From the NCBI GenBank assembly GCA_003584705.1, contig AP018536.1, positions 1,240,001 through 1,304,000 on the forward strand: 64,000 nt of DNA, given 5' to 3'. Positions 34,682 through 42,829 of this stretch are shown one piece after another. Each line of letters begins with the position of its first letter. Position 1 is the stretch's first letter. This DNA is from Lachnospiraceae bacterium GAM79. Lineage in GTDB: Bacteria; Bacillota; Clostridia; Lachnospirales; Lachnospiraceae. A program made the position numbers and the translations under genes. The notes under the pieces were generated by a model. It saw nothing but the letters and a program-made list of their open reading frames with translations, was not told the DNA's origin and made no database searches.

Positions 34682-35386
34682 ATGAACATTGTGATCATTG
34701 GCGGCAGCCGCGGCATCGGCAAAGCGGCTGCAAGGGAACTGTTACAGGATGGACATAAGGTACTGATTGTCGGCAGAAATCCGAAGACTTTGGAAGAAAC
34801 CGGAAAAGAACTGGCAGGAGCAGTTACCTATTCCTGTAATGCCGGTAAGGCAGAGGAAACCACTGGACTGGTGGATGCAGTGAAGAACGGTAAAATAGTG
34901 GGATTCGGAGATAACGTGGATGGACTGATCCTGTGTGCGGCGGTATTTCCCAATCCGGCCACGAAGACATCCGTAGTACAGCCGGAGCCGGAGGAACTGC
35001 AGGCAATGCTTGACAGCAACGTGACGGCATATTACCGTCTGGTGAAGGAATTTCTTCCGCTGCTGGCACCGGGCAGCCGCATCGTACTCATCGGTTCCAC
35101 TTCGGGAATCCGCAGAGACAGGGGCGGCATCTACGGCATTTCCAAATGGGCGCTCCGGTCCTATGCCTATGCCCTCCGGGAGGAATGCAAGCCTATGGGG
35201 ATCGGTGTATCCCTCATTAATCCCGGCGGCACCTTTACCGAGACCAGAAAGAAATCCTCCGAAGAGGACAGGTCACTTTTAGAGACCTCCGACCTCGGAA
35301 AAGTCATCACCCTGACCTTCCGTCTGTCCCCACAGGCAGTACTGGAGGAAGTGAATATCCGACCTTTACAGGGAGATACCTATTAG
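34682..35386 (+). CDS. short-chain dehydrogenase/reductase
   Basis: A 234-aa SDR with the NAD(P)-binding GGSRGIGKAAARELL (8-22), the substrate Ser in IGSTSGIRRDRGG, and the catalytic Tyr-x3-Lys in YGISKWALR. The reaction is unknown. It sits 72 bases after the nitroreductase gene with a good AAGGAG site and may be the last gene of the same operon; a terminator follows. Confidence 0.85.
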   Translation: MNIVIIGGSRGIGKAAARELLQDGHKVLIVGRNPKTLEETGKELAGAVTYSCNAGKAEETTGLVDAVKNGKIVGFGDNVDGLILCAAVFPNPATKTSVVQPEPEELQAMLDSNVTAYYRLVKEFLPLLAPGSRIVLIGSTSGIRRDRGGIYGISKWALRSYAYALREECKPMGIGVSLINPGGTFTETRKKSSEEDRSLLETSDLGKVITLTFRLSPQAVLEEVNIRPLQGDTY

Positions 35387-35409
35387 GCAGTCGATGGACT
35401 GCCTTTTTT
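35386..35409 (+). terminator. terminator after the SDR gene
   Basis: GGCAGTC-GATG-GACTGCC followed by TTTTTT, starting right at the stop codon. Confidence 0.9.
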
Positions 35410-35426
35410 CTTCTCAAGGAAACTCA

Positions 35427-35455
35427 TTGAATGTTAAAAAAAAGTATGGTATGAT
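35427..35455 (+). promoter_or_regulatory. pyrE promoter
   Basis: TTGAAT (35427-35432), a 17-base spacer and TATGAT (35450-35455), with TGG just before the -10. Confidence 0.7.
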
Positions 35456-35505
35456 AAAGGGCAGAACTGACAAAGATACGAGAATCACGGAGGTTTTTAG
35501 ATACA

Positions 35506-36183
35506 ATGGAACAGTACAAGCAGGAATTTATTGAGTTCATGGTGGATTGTAAGGCATTGAAATTCGGAGAGTTTACCTTAAAGAGCGGTAGAAAGTCTCC
35601 TTTCTTTATGAATGCGGGTGCGTATGTCACCGGTTCTCAGCTGATGAAGCTGGGGGAGAGCTATGCGAAAGCAATTCACGATACCTACGGTGATGATTTC
35701 GATGTATTGTTCGGACCTGCCTATAAGGGCATTCCCATCAGTGTGGTAACCGCAGTGGCTTACAGCAAATTATACGGCAAAGAGATTCGTTACTGTTCCG
35801 ACCGCAAGGAAGAGAAGGATCACGGCGCAGATAAGGGAAGCTTCCTGGGAAGCTCCTTAAAAGATGGCGACAGAGTCATCATGATCGAGGATGTTACCAC
35901 TTCCGGCAAATCTATGGAAGAGACTGTTCCCAAGGTAAGAGGAGCAGCCAATGTAGAAATCGTTGGTCTGATGGTATCCCTGAACCGTATGGAAAAGGGT
36001 CTGGGCGGCAAGGTCAGCGCACTGGAAGAGATCAAGGAAAAGTACGGATTTGATGCACATGCCATCGTAACCATGCAGGATGTCATCGATCATCTGTACA
36101 ACAAGCCTTACAAGGGACAGGTATACATTGATGATACTCTGAAGAAGGCAATCGACGAATATTATGCTGTATACGGTGCTTAA
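35506..36183 (+). CDS. pyrE: orotate phosphoribosyltransferase
   Basis: A 225-aa type I phosphoribosyltransferase making OMP from orotate and PRPP (pyrimidine synthesis). FGEFTLKSGRKSPFFMNAG near the N-terminus is the OPRT signature, FGPAYKGIPISV is typical, and the PRPP motif is VIMIEDVTTSGKSMEE. It has its own promoter and is separated from other pyrimidine genes. Confidence 0.95.
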   Translation: MEQYKQEFIEFMVDCKALKFGEFTLKSGRKSPFFMNAGAYVTGSQLMKLGESYAKAIHDTYGDDFDVLFGPAYKGIPISVVTAVAYSKLYGKEIRYCSDRKEEKDHGADKGSFLGSSLKDGDRVIMIEDVTTSGKSMEETVPKVRGAANVEIVGLMVSLNRMEKGLGGKVSALEEIKEKYGFDAHAIVTMQDVIDHLYNKPYKGQVYIDDTLKKAIDEYYAVYGA

Positions 36184-36226
36184 GCAGACGGCTTCGAAAG
36201 TTTTGGATAGAAGACAGGAGGATTCC

Positions 36227-36379
36227 ATGGAAGAGAAAATCTATAAGATCATGCGTGGAGCAGGTGCTCTGAATATTGTACTGGGAGTCATTTCCCTGGT
36301 AGTCGGAATCGCGGCAGGTGTGTTGCTGATCATCAGTGGCGGCAAGCTGGTCTCCGGCAAATCACGTATTCTGTTCTGA
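36227..36379 (+). CDS. small membrane protein (50 aa)
   Basis: A short protein with one or two hydrophobic segments (ALNIVLGVISLVVGIAAGVL). CAGGAGG lies 5 bases before ATG 36227, whereas longer readings of the frame overlap pyrE and lack a site. It belongs to a type of tiny membrane proteins common in Lachnospiraceae; function unknown. Confidence 0.65.
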   Translation: MEEKIYKIMRGAGALNIVLGVISLVVGIAAGVLLIISGGKLVSGKSRILF

Positions 36380-36419
36380 TCACAAATGAGAAGGAAAACG
36401 CCGTCAGGGCGTGAAAATT

Positions 36420-36448
36420 GGGCATTTCCATACCGGAAGTGCCCTTTT
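36420..36448 (+). terminator. terminator after pyrE/small membrane gene
   Basis: GGGCATTTCC-ATACC-GGAAGTGCCC followed by TTTT. Confidence 0.75.
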
Positions 36449-36494
36449 CGGGTTCCATGGGGGATTGCAGGTTACTGAAAGGCTTGAAAATAGT

Positions 36495-36812
36495 ATGCGG
36501 AAAAAGAACTACATTTTTACGAATAAAAAACATTCCAACAGGGCGATCATGTCGACCATCCTGGGGGGCATCAGTCTGGTGTCCCTGGGGATCGTGACGT
36601 ATCTGTCCTACAGTCAGGGCGGCGTGATGCACGGTGGATACGGTGTTACCGGTGTGTTGGCCACCATCTATTCCCTGATCGGACTGATCCTGGGAATACT
36701 GACCCTTCGGGAAAAAGATATCTATCGTATCTTTCCCGTGCTGGGAACAATATTAAATGTTGTTGCCCTTGGAGGTGTCAGCTTTTTGCTGTATCTGGGA
36801 AGCCGTCTGTAA
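36495..36812 (+). CDS. DUF6142-like small membrane protein
   Basis: A 105-aa protein with three hydrophobic segments (about 18-40, 48-68, 78-100), resembling the small Lachnospiraceae family DUF6142. ATG 36495 is chosen; the frame is open back to 36411 but that part overlaps the terminator. The ribosome site is weak (GAAAGG). Function unknown. Confidence 0.65.
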   Translation: MRKKNYIFTNKKHSNRAIMSTILGGISLVSLGIVTYLSYSQGGVMHGGYGVTGVLATIYSLIGLILGILTLREKDIYRIFPVLGTILNVVALGGVSFLLYLGSRL

Positions 36813-36879
36813 CGGATATTCTGGAACAGAAGCATTGGATCACACAGCAGTTATTTAGATAGAAGGAGCAATCAGATCT

Positions 36880-38964
36880 ATGGAAGAAAGAGAATTATTA
36901 CTGGAACGTCTGGAACTGGCCTTAGACCGGATCCGGGAGATCCCCGGGGAGGACTGGCAGGAAGAAAGCCTGCAGCACTGGAAAGAATATTTTACAGCGG
37001 TAGCAAAATTTTTACTGCTGATCGAGGATACCAGACAGTTCCTGGAGCAGGGAAAACAGAACACTGCCACTTTGGAAGAGCTGAAACAGCGTAACCATGC
37101 CCTGTATGAAGATATTTTACCGGAAAATTATGAGAACAGCTTTGCTAATCCTGCGGTAGCTGTAAAGTGTCTGGGAGAAGAATTCGGCGCACTGGCCGCC
37201 TTCCTTTATACGGAAATGCGGAGCCTGATCGGTTTTACCTATGAGGGAAGACTGGACGAACTGGTGATCCGTATGGAACTGTTTTCTGAGGTATATGCGG
37301 CATTTGTATATGAGGAGCAGGAGAATCACAGACTTCCGTCTTATGCGTCCATCCGTGAGATCCTTTACTGGTTCGTCAGCGATTACGCGGATGTGGCGGC
37401 GGAAGCACGGGTACGGGAACTGGTATGCCCGGGGAATAATTTTGCGGCAGACATTATCCGAAGGGCGGAACTGACCGATCTGCGTTATCTCTATGCCTAT
37501 GGAGAATACGTGGGGGAAAATGAACTGGCAATGGCGAAATTCCTGAATTCCCTGCCGGAAGAGACCATAAATACCATGGCAGACACTTATACCGAGGGGT
37601 ACCGCATCGGTTTTGAAGTGACCGGCAAGGATCTGTCGAAAAAAGCTGCGGTGGATGTCCGTTATCAGCTGGGCTTCGAACGCATGATGCGGAGAGCTCT
37701 GGAGAATTTTGACAAAATGGGATTGCAGCCTGTGATCTACCGTGCAGCTGCCAGTATTTTATATAATCCCTCCATTTATAAAAACGGCTTCTACAGTGTC
37801 AGCCCCAACAGACAGTATGAGTTCGATCACAAGGATGACAAAGCACTGTTCCTGGATAAAATGTATTGCAGCCGGAAACTGGAAGTCATGCATACCGCTT
37901 TTGAAAAATATAAGACAGAGGCCAGAGGCTATGCGGGCCCGGCCGTGGTGGAGACCTTCGGTGAGAAAGATTTCGCACCGGTGAACAAGCCGGAAGCGGT
38001 GAAAATGACGGATGAGCAGAGCACTCTTATGGTGGAGCACCGCGCCCAGATGGGACAGTTGCAGAGACAGTATATTATTGAGGAAGAGCGTAGCTTTACG
38101 ATTATTGCGTTCCCCATCCCGGAGGTAGGGGACTGCTTTGAAGAACTTTTCCGGGAGACTATTCGGATCAACACCCTGGATTATAAAAAATATCAGAGGA
38201 TCCAGCAGACCATCATCGATGCGCTGGATCAGGCAGACCACTGTGAGGTGAAGGGCTGTAACGGTAATCACACGGATATCACAGTGAATCTGTGGAAGCT
38301 CAAAGATCCTGCCAAAGAAACTATTTTTGAAAACTGCGTGGCAGACGTGAATATTCCCGTGGGAGAAGTATTTACCTCTCCGGTGCTGGAAGGCACAAAC
38401 GGTGTGCTGCATGTGACAAAAGTGTTCCTGAACGGCTTGGAATATAAGAATCTGGAGATCACCTTCGAAAACGGCAGGATTAAAAACTACAACTGTGCTA
38501 ATTTTGCCACGGAGGAAGAGAACAAGGCATTCATTAAGGAAAATATCCTGTTCCGCCATAAGACACTGCCGCTGGGAGAATTTGCCATCGGCACAAACAC
38601 TACGGCTTATGTGGCGGCAAAGCGTCTGGGCGTGGAAGCCAGGATGCCGATCCTGATCGCGGAGAAGATGGGACCGCATTTTGCAGTGGGCGATACCTGC
38701 TATTCCCATGCGGAAGAGGTGAAGGTATACAATCCCGACGGTAAAGAGATCGTGGCCAGAGACAATGAGGTGGCCGCCCTTCGCAGTGTGAACCCTTCCA
38801 AGGCTTATTTTAACTGCCATACGGACATTACCATTCCTTACGATGAACTGGCAGAGCTGACCGCAGTGAAAAAGGACGGCGGGCGGATCCCCATTATTGC
38901 GAACGGCAGATTTGTCCTTCACGGAACGGAAGAACTGAATGAGCCGCTGCGGGAGTTGGATTAA
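36880..38964 (+). CDS. M29-type aminopeptidase with large N-terminal extension
   Basis: A 694-aa protein. The C-terminal part carries the M29 (AmpS/AmpT) metallo-aminopeptidase ligands: GEVFTSP and LGEFAIG for the two Glu, MGPHFAVGD for one His and CHTD for the His-Asp pair. Normal family length is about 410 aa; here ~270 residues of predicted helix precede the aminopeptidase part (Glu/Leu-rich, first half). The role is probably cytosolic peptide trimming, and the extension may regulate or oligomerise the enzyme. AGAAGGAG precedes the ATG. Confidence 0.85.
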   Translation: MEERELLLERLELALDRIREIPGEDWQEESLQHWKEYFTAVAKFLLLIEDTRQFLEQGKQNTATLEELKQRNHALYEDILPENYENSFANPAVAVKCLGEEFGALAAFLYTEMRSLIGFTYEGRLDELVIRMELFSEVYAAFVYEEQENHRLPSYASIREILYWFVSDYADVAAEARVRELVCPGNNFAADIIRRAELTDLRYLYAYGEYVGENELAMAKFLNSLPEETINTMADTYTEGYRIGFEVTGKDLSKKAAVDVRYQLGFERMMRRALENFDKMGLQPVIYRAAASILYNPSIYKNGFYSVSPNRQYEFDHKDDKALFLDKMYCSRKLEVMHTAFEKYKTEARGYAGPAVVETFGEKDFAPVNKPEAVKMTDEQSTLMVEHRAQMGQLQRQYIIEEERSFTIIAFPIPEVGDCFEELFRETIRINTLDYKKYQRIQQTIIDALDQADHCEVKGCNGNHTDITVNLWKLKDPAKETIFENCVADVNIPVGEVFTSPVLEGTNGVLHVTKVFLNGLEYKNLEITFENGRIKNYNCANFATEEENKAFIKENILFRHKTLPLGEFAIGTNTTAYVAAKRLGVEARMPILIAEKMGPHFAVGDTCYSHAEEVKVYNPDGKEIVARDNEVAALRSVNPSKAYFNCHTDITIPYDELAELTAVKKDGGRIPIIANGRFVLHGTEELNEPLRELD

Positions 38965-39016
38965 AACTATTCAGCAAGCATTTGCAGAAAGCAATTTTGC
39001 ATGGTTCTGAATAGTT
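38965..39016. repeat. GTAAC-palindrome element, copy C
   Basis: Ends AACTATTCAG and CTGAATAGTT are perfect inverted copies, with TTTGCAGAAAGCAATTTTGCA in the middle region (shown in part). It starts at the aminopeptidase stop codon. Confidence 0.75.
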
Positions 39017-39038
39017 ATCATAAGATTTCATAAAACCA

Positions 39039-39067
39039 TTGCATCATTGAAAAGATTTTAGTAAGAT
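39039..39067 (+). promoter_or_regulatory. promoter of the pur operon
   Basis: TTGCAT (39039-39044), a 17-base spacer and TAAGAT (39062-39067), 50 bases before purE. No purine riboswitch fold was recognised in the short leader. Confidence 0.5.
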
Positions 39068-39116
39068 AAAATATATATGGATAAAATCGGTGCAACCGAT
39101 ACATGAGGAGGACATT

Positions 39117-39653
39117 ATGGCAAATACAGAGAATTGCCCTAAGGTTGGCATTGTAATGGGTAGTGATTCCGATATGCCTGTGATGGCGAAAGCCGCAGAC
39201 ATTCTGGAAGAACTGGGCATCCCTTATGAGATGACCGTGATCAGCGCTCACAGAGAGCCGGATGTGTTTTTTGAGTATGCAAAAAGTGCGGAGGAAAAAG
39301 GCTTCAAGGTGATCATTGCCGGAGCCGGTATGGCAGCGCATCTGCCCGGCATGTGTGCCGCTATTTTCCCTATGCCCGTCATCGGAATCCCGATGCACAC
39401 CACTTCCCTGGGAGGCAGAGATTCTCTGTATTCCATCGTTCAGATGCCCTCCGGCATCCCGGTTGCCACAGTAGCCATTAACGGCGGCGCCAATGCAGGA
39501 CTTCTGGCAGCCAAGATCCTGGCTACTTCCGACGCAGAACTTCTCGGAAAGTTAAAAGCATACAGCACCAAATTAAAAGAACAGGTAGAAGCCAAGGATG
39601 CAAAATTGCAGGAAATCGGCTATAAAGCATATCTGGAAGGCATGAAAAAATAA
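39117..39653 (+). CDS. purE: N5-carboxyaminoimidazole ribonucleotide mutase
   Basis: A 178-aa class I PurE converting N5-CAIR to CAIR in purine synthesis. GIVMGSDSDMPVM and the catalytic-loop SAHREPD are both present, as is AGAGMAAHLPGM. ATG 39117 has GAGGAGG 6 bases upstream. It heads purE-purM-purN-purD, although gaps and a palindromic element interrupt the run. Confidence 0.95.
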   Translation: MANTENCPKVGIVMGSDSDMPVMAKAADILEELGIPYEMTVISAHREPDVFFEYAKSAEEKGFKVIIAGAGMAAHLPGMCAAIFPMPVIGIPMHTTSLGGRDSLYSIVQMPSGIPVATVAINGGANAGLLAAKILATSDAELLGKLKAYSTKLKEQVEAKDAKLQEIGYKAYLEGMKK

Positions 39654-39686
39654 GAAGATAAGACAGAGAATCCGGGACCTCTTAAG

Positions 39687-39713
39687 AGGCTGTCCCACTA
39701 AATAAAACGAAAG
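39687..39713. repeat. short inverted repeat between purE and purM
   Basis: Imperfect inverted repeat GGGACCTCTTAAGAGGCTGTCCC in the 87-base gap (quoted here only to identify it as GGGAC / GTCCC around CTCTTAAGAG). It may slow transcription between the genes and has no T-run. Confidence 0.45.
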
Positions 39714-39740
39714 AGCCCCTGCGGCGGAAATGAGGAGAAA

Positions 39741-40766
39741 ATGGATTACAAGAAAGCTGGAGTAGACATCGAAGCAGGCTACAAGTCTGTAGAACTGATG
39801 AAGAAGTACGTGAAGGAGACCATGCGTCCCGAAGTAATGGGCGGCATCGGTGGTTTCTCCGGAGCATTTTCCTTAAGTGCCATTAAAGATATGGAGGATC
39901 CCGTGCTCCTGTCCGGAACCGATGGTGTAGGCACCAAGCTGAAGCTGGCATTTTTAATGGACAAGCATGATACCATCGGAATCGACTGTGTAGCCATGTG
40001 TGTGAACGATGTGGCATGTGCAGGCGGTGAACCTTTATTTTTCCTGGATTATATCGCATGCGGACGCAATATTCCCGAGAAGATCGCTACCATCGTAAAG
40101 GGCGTGGCAGAGGGCTGTAAGCAGTCTGACGCAGCACTGGTAGGCGGTGAGACCGCAGAGCATCCCGGACTGATGCCTGAGGATGAGTACGATCTGGCCG
40201 GATTTGCAGTAGGTGTGGTAGAGCGTAAGGATCTGATCACCGGCGAGAACATCAAGCCCGGTGATGTACTGGTGGGAATCGCTTCCTCCGGTGTACATTC
40301 CAACGGTTTCTCCCTGGTGAGAAAGGTATTCGATATGACCAAAGAGAGCCTGGATACCTATTATGACGAACTGGGCAAGACTCTGGGTGAAGCACTGCTT
40401 GCTCCCACCAGAATCTATGTGAAGGCTATGAAGTCTGTGAAGAACGCAGGCGTTAAGGTAAAGGGCTGCAGCCATATTACCGGCGGCGGTTTCTATGAGA
40501 ATATTCCCAGAATGCTTCCTGAAGGCATCCGCGCAGTTGTGAAGAAGGACAGCTACGAAGTACCCGCTATTTTCCGTCTGATGCAGAAAAAGGGCAACAT
40601 TGCTGACGAGATGATGTACAACACCTACAACATGGGTCTTGGCATGGTGCTGGCACTGGATCCCGCAGATGTGGACAAGACTCTGGAAGCGCTGAAAGCA
40701 GCAGGGGAGACCGCTTACGTGGTAGGTACCTGCGAAGCCGGTGAAAAGGGTGTGACCATATGTTAA
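39741..40766 (+). CDS. purM: phosphoribosylformylglycinamidine cyclo-ligase
   Basis: A 341-aa AIR synthetase that closes the imidazole ring with ATP. MDYKKAGVDIEAGYKSVE is the typical start, LLSGTDGVGTKLKLAF and VGGETAEHPGLM are ATP-grasp-unrelated PurM/SelD superfamily motifs, and GCSHITGGGFYENIPRM is present. ATGAGGAG precedes the start. It overlaps purN by 7 bases. Confidence 0.96.
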   Translation: MDYKKAGVDIEAGYKSVELMKKYVKETMRPEVMGGIGGFSGAFSLSAIKDMEDPVLLSGTDGVGTKLKLAFLMDKHDTIGIDCVAMCVNDVACAGGEPLFFLDYIACGRNIPEKIATIVKGVAEGCKQSDAALVGGETAEHPGLMPEDEYDLAGFAVGVVERKDLITGENIKPGDVLVGIASSGVHSNGFSLVRKVFDMTKESLDTYYDELGKTLGEALLAPTRIYVKAMKSVKNAGVKVKGCSHITGGGFYENIPRMLPEGIRAVVKKDSYEVPAIFRLMQKKGNIADEMMYNTYNMGLGMVLALDPADVDKTLEALKAAGETAYVVGTCEAGEKGVTIC

Positions 40767-41386
40767 GAGTAGTCGTACTGGTATCCGGCGGCGGAACGAA
40801 TCTGCAGGCGATCATTGATGCTATCGCAGCGGGCAAGGTCACCAATGCGCAGATCGTCGGTGTCATCAGCAACAACAAGACGGTGAAGAGCCTGGAGAGA
40901 GCACGTAATGCAGGAATTCCTGCGGTATGTGTGTCTACGAAGGATTATGAGAGCAGAGAAGTATTTAACGATGCGTTGCTTGCAAAGGTGAAGGAATTTA
41001 CCCCGGATCTGATCGTGCTGGCAGGCTTCCTGGTGAAGATCCCGGAGGCTATGGTGCATGAATACAGTAATCGTATCATCAATATTCATCCGTCTCTGAT
41101 CCCCTCTTTCTGTGGTGTGGGATACTATGGACTTCATGTGCATGAAAAGGCACTGGAGCGCGGTGTGAAGGTCACCGGAGCCACCGTGCATTTTGTGAAT
41201 GAAGGCATGGATGAAGGCCCTATCATTGCACAGAAAGCAGTGGCAGTGGAAGATGATGATACCCCGGAAATCTTACAGAGACGTGTCATGGAACAGGCTG
41301 AGTGGCTGCTTCTGCCTCAGGCGGTGGATGACATTGCCAATGGACGGATCTGCGTCGTAGACGGCAAAGTAAAGCATAACAAATGA
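40760..41386 (+). CDS. purN: phosphoribosylglycinamide formyltransferase
   Basis: A 208-aa GAR transformylase using 10-formyl-THF. VLVSGGGTNLQAIIDA begins the fold, the catalytic Asn-His-Asp set is visible as NIHPSLIPSF, with the His-Asp part in VTGATVHFVNEGMDEGPII. It overlaps purM and is followed immediately by a palindromic element. Confidence 0.95.
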   Translation: MLRVVVLVSGGGTNLQAIIDAIAAGKVTNAQIVGVISNNKTVKSLERARNAGIPAVCVSTKDYESREVFNDALLAKVKEFTPDLIVLAGFLVKIPEAMVHEYSNRIINIHPSLIPSFCGVGYYGLHVHEKALERGVKVTGATVHFVNEGMDEGPIIAQKAVAVEDDDTPEILQRRVMEQAEWLLLPQAVDDIANGRICVVDGKVKHNK

Positions 41387-41499
41387 GTAACTATTCAGAG
41401 CCAATGGGCGAAGTAATCACCATGAGCAAATAGCATACAAACATGTTATTCAGGAAAGCCTCGCAGAGGCGGTTTTGCGAATGGGGGGTGAATAGTTAC
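41387..41499. repeat. GTAAC-palindrome element, copy D
   Basis: Left end GTAACTATTCAG directly follows the purN stop and right end TGAATAGTTAC precedes the purD ribosome site. The interior holds GAGGCGGTTTTGCG, which is also found in the copy at 48116. It fills nearly the whole purN-purD gap. Confidence 0.8.
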
Positions 41500-41519
41500 G
41501 GAATAAGGAGAAACATAAT

Positions 41520-42800
41520 ATGGGTATGAAAGTATTGATCGTAGGTGGCGGTGGCAGAGAGCATGCCATTGCAACCTGTGTTGCAAAGAGTCCTAAGGTA
41601 GATAAGATCTATTGTGCTCCGGGCAATGCCGGAATCGGTCAGATCGCAGAATGTGTTCCCATCGGAGCCATGGAATTTGACAAGATCGTTGCTTTTGCGA
41701 AGGAACAGGCCGTTGACCTGACCATCGTAGGTATGGACGATCCTCTGGTAGGCGGACTGGTAGATGCACTGGAGGCAGAGGGCCTGCGTGCTTTCGGACC
41801 CCGTAAAAATGCAGCAATCCTGGAGGGCAGCAAGGCTTTTTCCAAGGATCTTATGAAAAAATATAATATTCCTACCGCAGCCTATGAGAATTTCGATAAT
41901 GCGGAGGATGCCATCAAATATCTGAAGGAGCAGGCAAGTTTCCCTATCGTGCTGAAGGCAGACGGCCTGGCACTGGGAAAAGGCGTACTGATCTGCAATA
42001 CGTTGGAGGAAGCTCTGGAAGGCGTGGATGAGATCATGCTGGACAAGAAATTCGGTGCGGCTGGTAATCGTATGGTCATCGAAGAGTTTATGACCGGAAG
42101 AGAAGTCAGTGTACTTTCCTTTGTAGATGGCAAGACCATCCGGATCATGACTTCTGCACAGGATCACAAGAGAGCGAAGGACGGCGATCAGGGACTGAAT
42201 ACCGGCGGTATGGGAACCTTTTCTCCCAGCCCGTTCTATACCGAAGAAGTGGATGCATTCTGCAAGAAATATATTTACCAGGCTACGGTGGATGCCATGG
42301 CAGCGGAAGGCAGACCTTTCAAAGGCGTTATTTTCTTCGGACTGATGCTGACACCGAACGGCCCCAAAGTACTGGAGTACAATGCAAGATTCGGTGACCC
42401 GGAGGCACAGGTGGTACTGCCCCGCATGAAGAACGATATTATCGAGGTCATGGAGGCTTGTGTGGACGGTACTCTGGATCAGATCGATCTGCAGTTTGAA
42501 GACAATGCTGCAGTCTGTGTTGTCCTGGCCAGTGATGGCTATCCGGTATCCTATGAGAAGGGTTATGTGATAAATGGACTGGAGAAGTTCAACGGAAAAG
42601 ACGGCTATTATTGTTTCCATGCGGGAACGAAGCTCACAGACAAGGGAATCGTGACAAACGGCGGACGTGTTCTGGGAGTGACAGCCAAGGGAGCTACCCT
42701 GAAGGAGGCCCGTGCCAATGCCTATGCGGCAACGGAATGGATCACCTTCGAGAACAAATACATGCGTCATGACATTGGCAAGGCAATCGATGAAGCGTAA
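41520..42800 (+). CDS. purD: phosphoribosylamine-glycine ligase
   Basis: A 426-aa ATP-grasp enzyme making GAR. VLIVGGGGREHAIA at the N-terminus, FPIVLKADGLALGKGVLI, GGMGTFSPSPFY and EYNARFGDPEAQVVLPR are all diagnostic. AAGGAG is 9 bases before ATG 41520, and ATG 41526 is also possible. It closes the purE-purD group. Confidence 0.96.
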   Translation: MGMKVLIVGGGGREHAIATCVAKSPKVDKIYCAPGNAGIGQIAECVPIGAMEFDKIVAFAKEQAVDLTIVGMDDPLVGGLVDALEAEGLRAFGPRKNAAILEGSKAFSKDLMKKYNIPTAAYENFDNAEDAIKYLKEQASFPIVLKADGLALGKGVLICNTLEEALEGVDEIMLDKKFGAAGNRMVIEEFMTGREVSVLSFVDGKTIRIMTSAQDHKRAKDGDQGLNTGGMGTFSPSPFYTEEVDAFCKKYIYQATVDAMAAEGRPFKGVIFFGLMLTPNGPKVLEYNARFGDPEAQVVLPRMKNDIIEVMEACVDGTLDQIDLQFEDNAAVCVVLASDGYPVSYEKGYVINGLEKFNGKDGYYCFHAGTKLTDKGIVTNGGRVLGVTAKGATLKEARANAYAATEWITFENKYMRHDIGKAIDEA

Positions 42801-42829
42801 GACATGTCAGGATACAGAAGGAGTTGCAG

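Noticed and set aside
41387..41519. purN-purD gap considered as a purine riboswitch leader
   Set aside because: The segment is explained by a GTAAC-palindrome element; no purine or other riboswitch core was recognised, and it lies mid-operon.
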